Shown here piece by piece: positions 39,771-48,024 of a DNA stretch of 53,770 nt; within the stretch, counting starts at the first letter, position 1, and each line of letters opens with the position of its first letter. The DNA is from a virus, in the IMG/VR virus record IMGVR_UViG_3300009684_001705, positions 1 through 53,770 of that record; one strand, 5' to 3'. The notes under the pieces are model-generated. The model was not told the DNA's origin. It ran no database searches and saw nothing but the letters and a program-made list of their open reading frames with translations. The translations under genes were made by a program, and so were the position numbers.

Positions 39771-40341
39771 TTTGTCTCTTTCTTAAAACTAAATTCATTT
39801 GACCAATTTTCTGTTGATTTGGATCTGTTGTTTTCTTATCTGCATACATAGGAGAATTTTTGTCGAGTGGAATTTCTTCGCCGTTTGGATGACGACCAAC
39901 AACTTCTAAATTAGGATCATCATGAAAACGACTCCACATTTTTTGTGCATCTGGCGAATGGCCAGTGCCAACAAATTCAGTGTTATTATTTTTGATGATA
40001 TTACTGTAAACTTGATTCATATGAACTGGTGAGTTTTTTCTGCTTTGTGCAGTTAAATATTTAAGTTGAGTTCCACCATCAGGAGTATCTGTTTTTTCAA
40101 CAGCATGTATAACATGATGTATTTTTTTATCTTCCGGACTCCAAGTAAAATGTGTCACACCACCCATACCATTATCAGACGAATGAATTTCCAATGGTCC
40201 TTCTTGCCCAATTTTTTGTGCATTAGGTTTAAAATCAGTTGGTGAATTATACTTGATATTTTTGGTAACGGATGCTTCTCTCGAACTTTTTCCGATACCA
40301 TTAGTCCAAGCTTCTGCATTAAAGTTACGGAAAGATTTCAT
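39760..40341 (-). CDS. Hypothetical protein inserted between neck genes 13 and 14, 193 aa
   Basis: 193 residues starting MKSFRNFNAEAW. The N-terminal Lys/Phe pattern resembles late-gene products here such as the ParB-like protein. The middle (GGVTHFTWSPEDKKIHHVIH) looks beta-rich, and GTGHSPDAQKMWSRFHDDPN plus GRHPNGEEIPLD looks like the end of an acetyltransferase- or toxin-like domain, but I cannot name it. In most T4-like phages 13 and 14 are adjacent, so this gene and the neighbouring endonuclease gene are an insertion. Confidence 0.6.
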   Translation of the reverse strand: MKSFRNFNAEAWTNGIGKSSREASVTKNIKYNSPTDFKPNAQKIGQEGPLEIHSSDNGMGGVTHFTWSPEDKKIHHVIHAVEKTDTPDGGTQLKYLTAQSRKNSPVHMNQVYSNIIKNNNTEFVGTGHSPDAQKMWSRFHDDPNLEVVGRHPNGEEIPLDKNSPMYADKKTTDPNQQKIGQMNLVLRKRQSGN

Positions 40342-40347
40342 AGGAAT

Positions 40348-41016
40348 TTATCGTTTTTTGCATTTATCATTATGATATCTTCCTATAGTTCCTGGGTTTC
40401 CTTCAAAATCACAATGCACACATTTGATTTTCATATTATTTAGTTCTTTAAAAACTGTTGTGCATTTGATTTTGTTTTTATGCTCTTCGGAAAGTTTTCT
40501 TCCTCTATTAGCTGCAGCGGCCATAGCAAGAGCTTTAGAATTATCTTTGCCTGTATTTTTACCTACCATAGATTTACGGCGCTTTTCACGAACTTCGAGA
40601 TTTGATGATTTAGTATCTCTTGTTGTTAATCCGGCAAGGTATTTTTCACGAACATCTGGTTTTTGCATTGCTTCTTTAGTTTTTTTAGATATTTTTTCTT
40701 TTATTGAAAATGAAGAATTTATGTCAGTTGTCCAATGACCCCATTTATGTTTACGTAAATTATAATATTTTTTACCCAATTCTTCTTCTTTTATAAAAGA
40801 AAACCATCGATGTTCTTCTTCAAACATTTGATTTCTGTCAGAAATATTAGTATTTAATATTTTTCTTTTGAAATCTTTTGGTCTTCTTCTATAAGCATCT
40901 CTCATTCTATTAGAAGAACAAAGGTATCTATCGTTTACATTTCCCCAATGACAACCAATGTAATACATTTTACGTTTTCTATCAAACCAAAGATATACGA
41001 ATCCATACTTTTCCAT
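40348..41016 (-). CDS. GIY-YIG homing endonuclease between genes 13 and 14
   Basis: 222 residues. GFVYLWFDRKRKMYYIGCHW is the GIY-YIG region with Arg/Glu residues after it. NUMOD3-like basic helices (GRKLSEEHKNKI) and a C-terminal zinc finger (CVHCDFEG...H...C) give DNA binding. Free-standing mobile endonuclease. Its ribosome binding site lies in one arm of a perfect 13-bp inverted repeat, suggesting translation is repressed unless transcription begins inside the hairpin. Confidence 0.9.
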   Translation of the reverse strand: MEKYGFVYLWFDRKRKMYYIGCHWGNVNDRYLCSSNRMRDAYRRRPKDFKRKILNTNISDRNQMFEEEHRWFSFIKEEELGKKYYNLRKHKWGHWTTDINSSFSIKEKISKKTKEAMQKPDVREKYLAGLTTRDTKSSNLEVREKRRKSMVGKNTGKDNSKALAMAAAANRGRKLSEEHKNKIKCTTVFKELNNMKIKCVHCDFEGNPGTIGRYHNDKCKKR

Positions 41017-41020
41017 ATTA

Positions 41021-41068
41021 AATACTCCTTATAAAGATAAAATTACATTATGCTATATAAGGAGTATT
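41021..41068 (-). promoter_or_regulatory. 13-bp hairpin sequestering the endonuclease RBS
   Basis: AATACTCCTTATA (41068-41056) and TATAAGGAGTATT (41033-41021) on the minus strand are perfect complements with a 22-base loop. AAGGAG of the GIY-YIG gene is inside the second arm, eight bases before its ATG. T4 I-TevI is controlled by a comparable hairpin. Confidence 0.72.
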
Positions 41069-41084
41069 TAGTAAAACGAGTGCT

Positions 41085-41825
41085 TCATCCGATCATATCT
41101 GTAACCGGCATTGAATAATTCATGATCATTTCTTTTTCGAGTTCAGCTCTTTCTTGTGTAGCTTCGTCGTAAATTTTTTGACCATTGAATGTCAATCCAC
41201 CGGGCATTTTCATGCCTTCGAATTTCTTAAGGTTTTGTCCCCACTGCTGCTTAATAAGGCATTCGGCATAACGAGAAAGCCAACGATCGCCCCAACAACG
41301 TGGATAAAGATCAGGATCAATAATTTGATACGCTTCAATAATAACAAAGTCTCCTTCGTTAATAATGTTCCAGTCCATATCAATAAAACATTTATTTTGG
41401 TGGCGATTATATCTTAAAGGCTGTTTACCAACTAGCATCTGCTCAAGGAACTGTACATGCTGCATTGCCATGTAATATGGCACCATGGAAACAGATGTCA
41501 ATGTGTAAAGATCATTTAATGCGATCTGATAACGAATGTTAAAAAGGTTATTAGTATTAAGAGCCTGTCCAATTTCGAAAATATTAATGACACCGATAAT
41601 ATTTTCTGGCATAGTAATATACCTGTTAGCTTTATCAGTATTAGTTATCTGAGCTTTATAATAAATTTTATCAGCACCATCGAAATGGTAATCCCAAAAA
41701 TAACGAAGAGCTTCGTCAATGCGATCTTCTACCTGATCATCATCAACGTTGATCTCAATAACTGGCTTACCAAGTTTACGAAGGCAATACTCTTTAAATT
41801 GTGATCTAGATGTTGGTAGCGACAT
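41085..41825 (-). CDS. gp13: Neck protein gp13
   Basis: 246 residues (T4: 309). SLPTSRSQFKEYCLRKLGKP, EINVDDDQVEDRIDEALRYF and GDFVIIEAYQIIDPDLYPRC are hallmark gp13 segments of aquatic T4-like phages. It binds the portal after DNA packaging together with gp14. A late promoter lies just upstream. Confidence 0.96.
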   Translation of the reverse strand: MSLPTSRSQFKEYCLRKLGKPVIEINVDDDQVEDRIDEALRYFWDYHFDGADKIYYKAQITNTDKANRYITMPENIIGVINIFEIGQALNTNNLFNIRYQIALNDLYTLTSVSMVPYYMAMQHVQFLEQMLVGKQPLRYNRHQNKCFIDMDWNIINEGDFVIIEAYQIIDPDLYPRCWGDRWLSRYAECLIKQQWGQNLKKFEGMKMPGGLTFNGQKIYDEATQERAELEKEMIMNYSMPVTDMIG

Positions 41826-41843
41826 TAGTTGTCTCCTTTAAAC

Positions 41844-41851
41844 TATTTATA
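41844..41851 (-). promoter_or_regulatory. T4-type late promoter of gene 13
   Basis: Exact TATAAATA on the minus strand 19 bases before the gp13 start, followed by AAAGGAGA. The leader would be short. Confidence 0.72.
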
Positions 41852-41854
41852 ATA

Positions 41855-42823
41855 CTATTTGAGTGACCTCAAAAGTTCCTTATCTGTTAAAAGTATATCT
41901 TTTACCAACTGATTAGTTTCTTCGTATTGAATGAAGTCCACGCCCATCTCAAGCTTATTGGCGTCTTGGATAAACTCTGGATCTTTCTCTAATTTTACGG
42001 CTGCATCAGCAAACATCTTAACAGTTTCATCACTCATTTTCGGCGATCCAAATACCAGTCTGGCTAATTTTACATTTTTCTCATAATATTCAAGTATTTT
42101 GGTCTGAGTCGGTGTCTTTAAATATTCTCTGGCGTTTGGTACATTTGGTAGTATCGAATGCCTTTTTGGAGAACCTACCTGAAGGATAGGTCGTATCTGA
42201 TTTCCTTCTTTAAACCATTCTGGAAAACGTACTTTGGCGTTTAGCAAAGAACCAAATCTTGCATCAATCTCGTTAATTTGTAGGGCAGTAATTATGTTCT
42301 TATAACCAAAAATTAGTTTTGATTTTACACCAACAATATCTTTCAAAATATAGGTTTGTATATTATTTGGACCGGGATTCCCAATAACATAGTCGTTATC
42401 AACCATCATCTTATCGATGTTTGTCAAACCTCTAGAATTATTTGCCCAAAGAACAAAAACATTGTCATCACCATCTTCCGCCGAAAATAACCATTTGAAC
42501 TTATTAATGTCATACTTAACAGATGGATCTTTTAAAATACCGTCCAGTATAACATCACTGTTAACATTTAGAAAAGCAATATTAGTATTTGGATCAGCAA
42601 CATTATACAACCAGTTTGCCATGGTTAAACCACCGGCACCGGGCATGTTTATTACACTGACTGATGTATTTGATGGTAAATGTTTTGGTAGGTGTTTCGC
42701 CACAACACGAGCCTGAAGATCGGCGCCATTTCCAGCAGCACTATGGACAACTACATATATTGATGAAGCATAACAGGTATTGCTTATAAATAAGAATAAA
42801 GACATCAACAAAATTTTAAACAT
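41855..42823 (-). CDS. TTT-type periplasmic solute-binding protein (Bug/TctC family), copy 1
   Basis: 322 residues from MFKILLMSLFLF; this ATG has GGAG five bases upstream, better than the GTG two codons earlier. A signal peptide (about 18 residues ending CYA) targets the periplasm. INMPGAGGLTMANWLYNVA is the family's ligand-loop signature; the usual APKDG that follows is replaced by DPNTN. The C-terminal MSDETVKMFADAAVKLEKDP region is also typical. Family members capture carboxylates for tripartite tricarboxylate transporters. Rare in phages; a divergent copy is at 44553. Ligand unknown. Confidence 0.85.
   Translation of the reverse strand: MFKILLMSLFLFISNTCYASSIYVVVHSAAGNGADLQARVVAKHLPKHLPSNTSVSVINMPGAGGLTMANWLYNVADPNTNIAFLNVNSDVILDGILKDPSVKYDINKFKWLFSAEDGDDNVFVLWANNSRGLTNIDKMMVDNDYVIGNPGPNNIQTYILKDIVGVKSKLIFGYKNIITALQINEIDARFGSLLNAKVRFPEWFKEGNQIRPILQVGSPKRHSILPNVPNAREYLKTPTQTKILEYYEKNVKLARLVFGSPKMSDETVKMFADAAVKLEKDPEFIQDANKLEMGVDFIQYEETNQLVKDILLTDKELLRSLK
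42785..42792 (+). promoter_or_regulatory. T4-type late promoter motif on the plus strand
   Basis: Exact TATAAATA on the plus strand, about 55 bases before the QueC-like start, inside the signal-peptide codons of the divergent binding protein gene. It is the only such site found pointing right at a plus-strand gene. Confidence 0.5.
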
Positions 42824-42846
42824 ATTCACTCCAAGAGGTTTTTTTA

Positions 42847-43755
42847 ATGAAAGACATATTATTATTTTCCGGCGGTGCCGACTCAGCTTATATAGCTTAT
42901 AAAATTTTAACCGAAACTACTAATGAGTTAACCACACTAACACTAGTTAACTCACCAGAAGGTACTACCAGTTGGGCACCAAAACCTAGATTTTTAACTA
43001 GAATCGATGCTCTTATCGAAGAATTAAAGAAAATAAGAAATTTCACTTCTATCAAAAAGTCAGTGTTTGATTCTGAGATAACATTCGAAAACGATCATAC
43101 ATATTTATATGGCATAGAATGGGCATCACCTTTTATGAATGATGGAACTTATGATCGTTTCATCACAGGCAGAACTTGGGAACAGCAGAACCAGTCTCTG
43201 TTTAAGGGAAGCACACTCAAAGGAACACCCACATACTTTGCATCAATTAATCTTTGGAACAAACTCGTTACCAAAGGCGAGCTATATGATCCTTTAGTAA
43301 ACAATGATTACAATGTAAACTTCAATAGATATGATCTTTTCAACGAACTACCAAATAACATCAAAGCACATACAATTTCTTGTCATAACCCATCATTTAA
43401 TGCAGAAGGTACAGATGTAATCGAATGTGGTAAGTGCTTCAAGTGTCTATGGGATGAGAAAACTAAAGAGTTTATATCAAAAGGTTATACTCCATCACAA
43501 CTTAATGCATGGCGTCGTATTAAGGCGCTTGAGTATGGTGGTGGCAATAGCGTATCAGCACCTATGAGATACTGGTTGCCAATTGAAATGAGCAAAGGTG
43601 ATATTATAAATGTTACCAATAGTGCTGGTGATAAAGTTAAATTGAATACTAAAGAGAAAATTCAAAACCTACTTCAAACTGAAGACCACTACACATACAG
43701 AGACAGACCTAAGATAGGCATCTGGGACTTCAGCAACTTTCTAAATGGGGTTTAA
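42847..43755 (+). CDS. QueC-like PP-loop ATPase
   Basis: 302 residues. The PP-loop is LLFSGGADS at 5-13. A zinc site C...CGKCFKC (SCHNPSF, then ECGKCFKCLW, about 180-202) is spaced as in 7-cyano-7-deazaguanine synthase QueC. QueC turns carboxy-deazaguanine into preQ0, used for queuosine tRNA or deazaguanine DNA. No other queuosine genes are seen in the window, so the real substrate may differ. It is on the plus strand, divergent from the binding-protein gene with a 23-base gap, and its end overlaps the convergent amidoligase gene by 15 bases. Confidence 0.75.
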   Translation: MKDILLFSGGADSAYIAYKILTETTNELTTLTLVNSPEGTTSWAPKPRFLTRIDALIEELKKIRNFTSIKKSVFDSEITFENDHTYLYGIEWASPFMNDGTYDRFITGRTWEQQNQSLFKGSTLKGTPTYFASINLWNKLVTKGELYDPLVNNDYNVNFNRYDLFNELPNNIKAHTISCHNPSFNAEGTDVIECGKCFKCLWDEKTKEFISKGYTPSQLNAWRRIKALEYGGGNSVSAPMRYWLPIEMSKGDIINVTNSAGDKVKLNTKEKIQNLLQTEDHYTYRDRPKIGIWDFSNFLNGV

Positions 43756-44532
43756 AAAGTTTTTCTTATATACTGGTATATGAACTTTTCGAGTTTTTAT
43801 CCAGCTATCATATAGAGACTGATCAAAATTTAATTTTGGGAATGAACCCGAATAGTCTAATTCATTCCCAAAAAGCGCATGATCAACGAAAGATTTGCAG
43901 AAATATAGAATGCTTCTAATCTCTTTTTTGCTAGTAGTTGCTCTAAAAAAACGAAATTCAAGAGTATCATTTTTCACCAGTGATAATAAGTTGATGAAAT
44001 AACGGTCAGAAATTTTGTTTGGATTACAAATACAATTTGCATAAAAATCTGTTGTATTTTGTGTTTTCATAATTTCTTTAAATTTTTTAGGGTGGTACTT
44101 TCTTCCGCTATCAACATTTAGATATTTCTCAGTTCCAATCCCATATATTTCGTCTATAATTCGATCCTGATGATCACGAGCAGACTGAATTATTTTCTTT
44201 AATAACATCAAATCATTTTTCAATTTTGGTATGTAAACATGAACATGTGTATTAGAAACACAAGACGCCGTTGGTTGGTAACCGTTTTTATTAAAAAAAT
44301 TTAATAATTTTTCAAAAATATTAATTTGTTTTTCTATATCATAAGTAGGGATTGTGTTTATTTCACCACCTACTGGTGGGTTTATGCCGAATGGATCAAC
44401 AGCAATACCCCAATAAGGATAAGTTTGATTGACGATATCACATTCATTATAGTTCCAATAACCACAGTCGGCGGGGAGAGTTAGGCTCCTCCTTACATCA
44501 CCAAATTCTAATTCTAGCCCCCAAGAATACAT
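43741..44532 (-). CDS. Amidoligase family protein (second copy)
   Basis: 263 residues. GLELEFGD (5-12), NPPVGGEINTIPT, SNTHVHVYIP and LEFRFFRATTSK mirror the first amidoligase at 13399 (NPPVGGEINTKPT and so on), so the two are paralogues. Predicted ATP-dependent carboxylate-amine ligase with a glutamine-synthetase-like fold. This copy has no adjacent amidotransferase but is surrounded by three PP-loop ATPases. Whether the two copies share a pathway is unknown. Confidence 0.78.
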   Translation of the reverse strand: MYSWGLELEFGDVRRSLTLPADCGYWNYNECDIVNQTYPYWGIAVDPFGINPPVGGEINTIPTYDIEKQINIFEKLLNFFNKNGYQPTASCVSNTHVHVYIPKLKNDLMLLKKIIQSARDHQDRIIDEIYGIGTEKYLNVDSGRKYHPKKFKEIMKTQNTTDFYANCICNPNKISDRYFINLLSLVKNDTLEFRFFRATTSKKEIRSILYFCKSFVDHALFGNELDYSGSFPKLNFDQSLYDSWIKTRKVHIPVYKKNFLNPI

Positions 44533-44552
44533 TATTTTACCACGGAGTTGAT

Positions 44553-45491
44553 ATGAAAAAACTACTTATGATTCTATGTATTATATTTTGTCTACCAGCA
44601 AATGCACAAGAATTAAACATTATTCTTTCTTCAGAGGGAGACGGTCATTCTGCAAATGCTCGCATATTTGGTAAATATTTGGCTAAAAATATTTCACCAG
44701 AAACTAATGTGCTATTTAAAATAGTTCCAGGTGCAGCAGGCGTCAATGCTGCCAATTATCTCTATAATATTGCACCAAAAGATGGAAATACTATCGGAAT
44801 ATTATTTAAAAATATTCCGATAATTGGAGCTATCGGAGGTTCAAATATCAATTTCGACGCTAGGAATTTTATTTGGCTAGGGTCAGTTGCTGACGGTCGA
44901 AAAGATGCAGTGGTACTCGTTTCAAACAAACCTTATACAGGCGACGAGTTGGTGGTTGGTGCTGAAAGTGTCGTTTCGGCAGACCCAATTAATTTTATTG
45001 AGAAATATTCTGGTTTGAAAATTAAAAAGATAACAGGATATCAAAGCTCTAATTCGGTTAGACTTGCATATGAGAGAAAAGAAATAGATGCTTTTGTATC
45101 TAGTTTACAAGGCATCAAAACTTTTAGAAAAGAATGGCTCACTAGCGAATTATTTATATTGCAATTAGGTAATGGGAAAATTAAACATTTGGAATTGCCT
45201 AATACACCAACGATAAACGAGCTAATTAAAGATGAAGAGAGTTTGAAGCTATTAACAGTATTTGAATCTCAATTTGCTTTATTAAGACCATTTGTTGCTC
45301 CTCCGGGTGTTTCCGAAAATAAAAAGAAAGAGCTAATATTAGCATTCGAAAAAGCAGTAAATGATAAAAATTATATTAAAGAGGTTGCTAGGATTAATTT
45401 AGATATTGATCCTATCTATCACGATGAAGCGCAAAAAATAGTTGATTTTACTTATTCAGCTTCGCGAAAAATTCTTGATGAAATTAAGTAA
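44553..45491 (+). CDS. TTT-type periplasmic solute-binding protein (Bug/TctC family), copy 2
   Basis: 312 residues. Signal peptide MKKLLMILCIIFCLPANA with a clean ANA-QE cleavage site. IVPGAAGVNAANYLYNIAPKDG is interrupted by nothing and carries both family motifs (PGA-G and APKDG). RPFVAPPGVSENKKKELILA matches the C-terminal family region. GGAG five bases before ATG. It lies on the plus strand, 20 bases from the divergent amidoligase gene, and overlaps the convergent PP-loop gene by eight bases. More canonical than copy 1; ligand unknown. Confidence 0.86.
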   Translation: MKKLLMILCIIFCLPANAQELNIILSSEGDGHSANARIFGKYLAKNISPETNVLFKIVPGAAGVNAANYLYNIAPKDGNTIGILFKNIPIIGAIGGSNINFDARNFIWLGSVADGRKDAVVLVSNKPYTGDELVVGAESVVSADPINFIEKYSGLKIKKITGYQSSNSVRLAYERKEIDAFVSSLQGIKTFRKEWLTSELFILQLGNGKIKHLELPNTPTINELIKDEESLKLLTVFESQFALLRPFVAPPGVSENKKKELILAFEKAVNDKNYIKEVARINLDIDPIYHDEAQKIVDFTYSASRKILDEIK

Positions 45492-46530
45492 TATAATATC
45501 TCTCAGATGGCACTGAGTATTTTTTCTTTATATCGATTTCTTGTTTAACTTGCCCGATCATATTTTTATAAAGACGAAATATATCAGAGTTTTTATTATC
45601 AATCAAATACGTATCTCGACAACTTAAAAATTGACTACCTGATTTACCTGCCACAAATTTAAGCGAGTTTTTCAAATTATAAATTAATGGCTTTATCGAT
45701 TCAATATAATTTGATTTAAATTTATGTTTAAATTCTTCGCCATCAACAATACAATTTTGAATATAGTAATTTTTAATAATGTGTAACTGTTTACGTATTA
45801 ATTTTTCTGCATCTGGATCTGTATAAAAATTAATTCTTGAAGCATTATTAAAATTGTATTTACAATAATTAGCGATAGAAGCATCGTCGAAATACGTATA
45901 AAATGCATCATTATTTTCTTCATAATTAAGATATGGTTTTTCAGCAGCTAATAATATAGCCGAGTTTTTTTTCAAATTTAAAAATTTATCGATATCATAC
46001 CAAAACAAATACGTTACGCTAGGATAAACACCGATAAATTTGTAATATTCAGCACCATACTGTTGATATAATGAAAAATTATTTAAATTTTTAAAATAAT
46101 CTGTATAATCTATAATTGTTTTTTTCGTATTAGGGAAATTCATAAAGTTCAAAGTGGGTATCACATTTTCATAAATTTCTCTATTATGATTAATATCTCC
46201 AATATTAGTTTTATCTTGAGAAAAAGAACCCACTGATACGATCTCATCTATATGAATATTATTGTAATAAAAAGACTCTAACATATTTGTTGAATCAATA
46301 CCACCAGAATAACATAAAACTACATAATCATATTTGTCACGAATCTGTTGAGCTCGTTGTTTATAAAGCTCCTGTAAAGATTCAGTGGGTTCTTTTTTCC
46401 AATCAACTTTTGAAAATTCAGCTGCTCGATAATTAAATTTTATTTCATTATTAGTTGACAAATTATATTTGATAGCATCGTATCTGTTATCAAAAGTTAA
46501 ATTTGGATTTATAACATCATAATAATGCAT
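45484..46530 (-). CDS. PP-loop ATPase, asparagine-synthetase-like, copy A
   Basis: 348 residues. YDYVVLCYSGGIDSTNMLES contains the PP-loop SGGIDS near 78. The rest is Tyr/Asn-rich with unclear domains. PP-loop enzymes adenylate a carbonyl or carboxyl group before amidation or thiolation. It begins at the ATG overlapping the end of the next PP-loop gene, so the pair is translated together. Substrate unknown. Confidence 0.75.
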   Translation of the reverse strand: MHYYDVINPNLTFDNRYDAIKYNLSTNNEIKFNYRAAEFSKVDWKKEPTESLQELYKQRAQQIRDKYDYVVLCYSGGIDSTNMLESFYYNNIHIDEIVSVGSFSQDKTNIGDINHNREIYENVIPTLNFMNFPNTKKTIIDYTDYFKNLNNFSLYQQYGAEYYKFIGVYPSVTYLFWYDIDKFLNLKKNSAILLAAEKPYLNYEENNDAFYTYFDDASIANYCKYNFNNASRINFYTDPDAEKLIRKQLHIIKNYYIQNCIVDGEEFKHKFKSNYIESIKPLIYNLKNSLKFVAGKSGSQFLSCRDTYLIDNKNSDIFRLYKNMIGQVKQEIDIKKKYSVPSERYYIT

Positions 46531-47323
46531 CAAAATACTTCTTTAAAAAAACATCAGGTTCCATAACCCACTTATAATTAGGAGTTTGTTTTCTACCAGT
46601 AATTAAATAACGTGCATAACTTTTGGTAATTTTTGTAAAATTAGCATATATTTTTTGTCTGTAAGGTATTTTATAAAGGTTACATTTAAATGTTTGAGAA
46701 TCTAAATTATTCATCTGACTAACCATAGAATATACGATTTCTGGCGTGTACATAAAAAAATCGTATGTGTAATTATCGATAATAACATCATTATAAAAAT
46801 CCCACTCGTTAACTTCTACAGCAACTTTATCGTTTATATCACCGATCATATGTTCAGCTTTGACGTATATACCACCGTTATTTTTAGCATATTCTGCCAT
46901 AATTAATGCTGGTACAGCACCTATACCAAAACTATTGAGTTTATCTTTAATGTCTAATTTAGATCTCATTAAAACGTTTTGTTCATCAATATTTAATATA
47001 GTCGGAATTATATTGTACTCTTTACAAATGTCAAAAGCTATTGATGATTCTTTTTCGTAACATTTACTATAAACTATTACAGGAGTAAATGGGACATCAT
47101 AAAACTTAAATTTACGAAAAACATATTCTGAATCAATACCACCACTAAGACCAATATAAATTTTATTGTTTATTTTATAAAGTTTTTCGATAACTTCTTT
47201 TGACGCCTGTTCAAAATCAAGTTTACGATAATTTGACACATTTATTGTAATATCGAAATTAGAATTATGGTCGTTCAATCTATTTGCAAGATTATGAGAA
47301 ATCCAGTTATTCTCTGATGGCAT
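46517..47323 (-). CDS. PP-loop ATPase, asparagine-synthetase-like, copy B
   Basis: 268 residues from MPSENNWISHNLANRL. KIYIGLSGGIDSEYVFRKFK carries the PP-loop near residue 64, and HMIGDINDKVAVEVNEWDFY follows. It resembles the C-terminal synthetase half of AsnB-type enzymes without a glutaminase domain. It overlaps the fatty-acid-hydroxylase-like gene and the second PP-loop gene, forming a three-gene unit. Confidence 0.75.
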   Translation of the reverse strand: MPSENNWISHNLANRLNDHNSNFDITINVSNYRKLDFEQASKEVIEKLYKINNKIYIGLSGGIDSEYVFRKFKFYDVPFTPVIVYSKCYEKESSIAFDICKEYNIIPTILNIDEQNVLMRSKLDIKDKLNSFGIGAVPALIMAEYAKNNGGIYVKAEHMIGDINDKVAVEVNEWDFYNDVIIDNYTYDFFMYTPEIVYSMVSQMNNLDSQTFKCNLYKIPYRQKIYANFTKITKSYARYLITGRKQTPNYKWVMEPDVFLKKYFDALL

Positions 47324-47753
47324 GAGATTTCCAAGTACCAAATATCATATCCCAGATAGGAAAGAACACACCATAGTTATAATTTTTGTTTATATGATGT
47401 ACAAGATGCCAACTACCGCTTGTTAGAAAAGGATATATATCAAATTTAGGATTATGTTCGACTGATTCTTGAATGAATGCTGCCCATATATAGTAGACGA
47501 CAAAGAGCCACCATCCAAAAAACAGGCTTAATACGATTGTAGGGATTACTTCTGTGTACCACTGATCGAGTGTACTTTTAGGCGAGTCGAAGTACAAGAA
47601 CAGGTTTTTCCAATTCAATCCTTGAATAGTATTATGAGATACCTGCTTGTGATGATCAGCATGAATATTTTTAAAATAAGGAAGTATATGTACTAGGCGA
47701 TGACACCAGTACACGACCAGAGTCCATAACAAAAACACAAAAACATAATACAT
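47307..47753 (-). CDS. Fatty acid hydroxylase / sterol desaturase family membrane protein
   Basis: 148 residues. Three histidine clusters fit the di-iron hydroxylase superfamily: HRLVH (18-22), HADHH (31-35) and HLVHH (116-120), plus an isolated H100. Two to three hydrophobic segments (2-16, 70-95) anchor it in the membrane. The family hydroxylates or desaturates lipids. It is shorter than most members, yet keeps all His boxes. Its place beside PP-loop enzymes and fibre genes suggests lipid or surface modification of the host, which is inference. Confidence 0.8.
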   Translation of the reverse strand: MYYVFVFLLWTLVVYWCHRLVHILPYFKNIHADHHKQVSHNTIQGLNWKNLFLYFDSPKSTLDQWYTEVIPTIVLSLFFGWWLFVVYYIWAAFIQESVEHNPKFDIYPFLTSGSWHLVHHINKNYNYGVFFPIWDMIFGTWKSHAIRE

Positions 47754-47760
47754 GATGATT

Positions 47761-48024
47761 TTACTCTTCGTAAAAACCCTGTGTAACTGACCACTTGGTT
47801 TGACCGATATGAATAGGTCTTTCTATCTCATCGTATTTATAATCGGGGTCTAAGTCTTTTATGATCTCATAAAGAGCCAACTCTTCATCAGTTTTCCCTA
47901 TAATATTTACAATGTTATCAGTTTCCACCAACTGATAACCTTCCGGAACAATATCATCGATAGAATTAACTACAATTACACTTTCAACAATACCAGTTTC
48001 TAAATTTACAAGCGCCGCTTTCAT
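47761..48024 (-). CDS. Small tail-fibre-linked protein, 87 aa
   Basis: 87 residues from MKAALVNLETGIV, with GAGAGGT before the ATG. The N-terminal pattern (VNLETGIVESVIVVNSIDD, VPEGYQLVET) is common in short proteins encoded beside phage tail fibres; some are fibre assembly factors. The gene overlaps none of the fibre frames and directly follows the glycine-rich adhesin gene. Function unproven. Confidence 0.62.
   Translation of the reverse strand: MKAALVNLETGIVESVIVVNSIDDIVPEGYQLVETDNIVNIIGKTDEELALYEIIKDLDPDYKYDEIERPIHIGQTKWSVTQGFYEE

Noticed and set aside
42847-43755. Full queuosine or deazaguanine DNA-modification pathway
   Set aside because: Only a QueC-like gene is present; no folE, queD, queE or dpdA is seen in the window.
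47834-47841. TATAAATA late-promoter motif
   Set aside because: Inside the 87-aa gene (PDYKYDE codons) with no suitably placed gene start after it.
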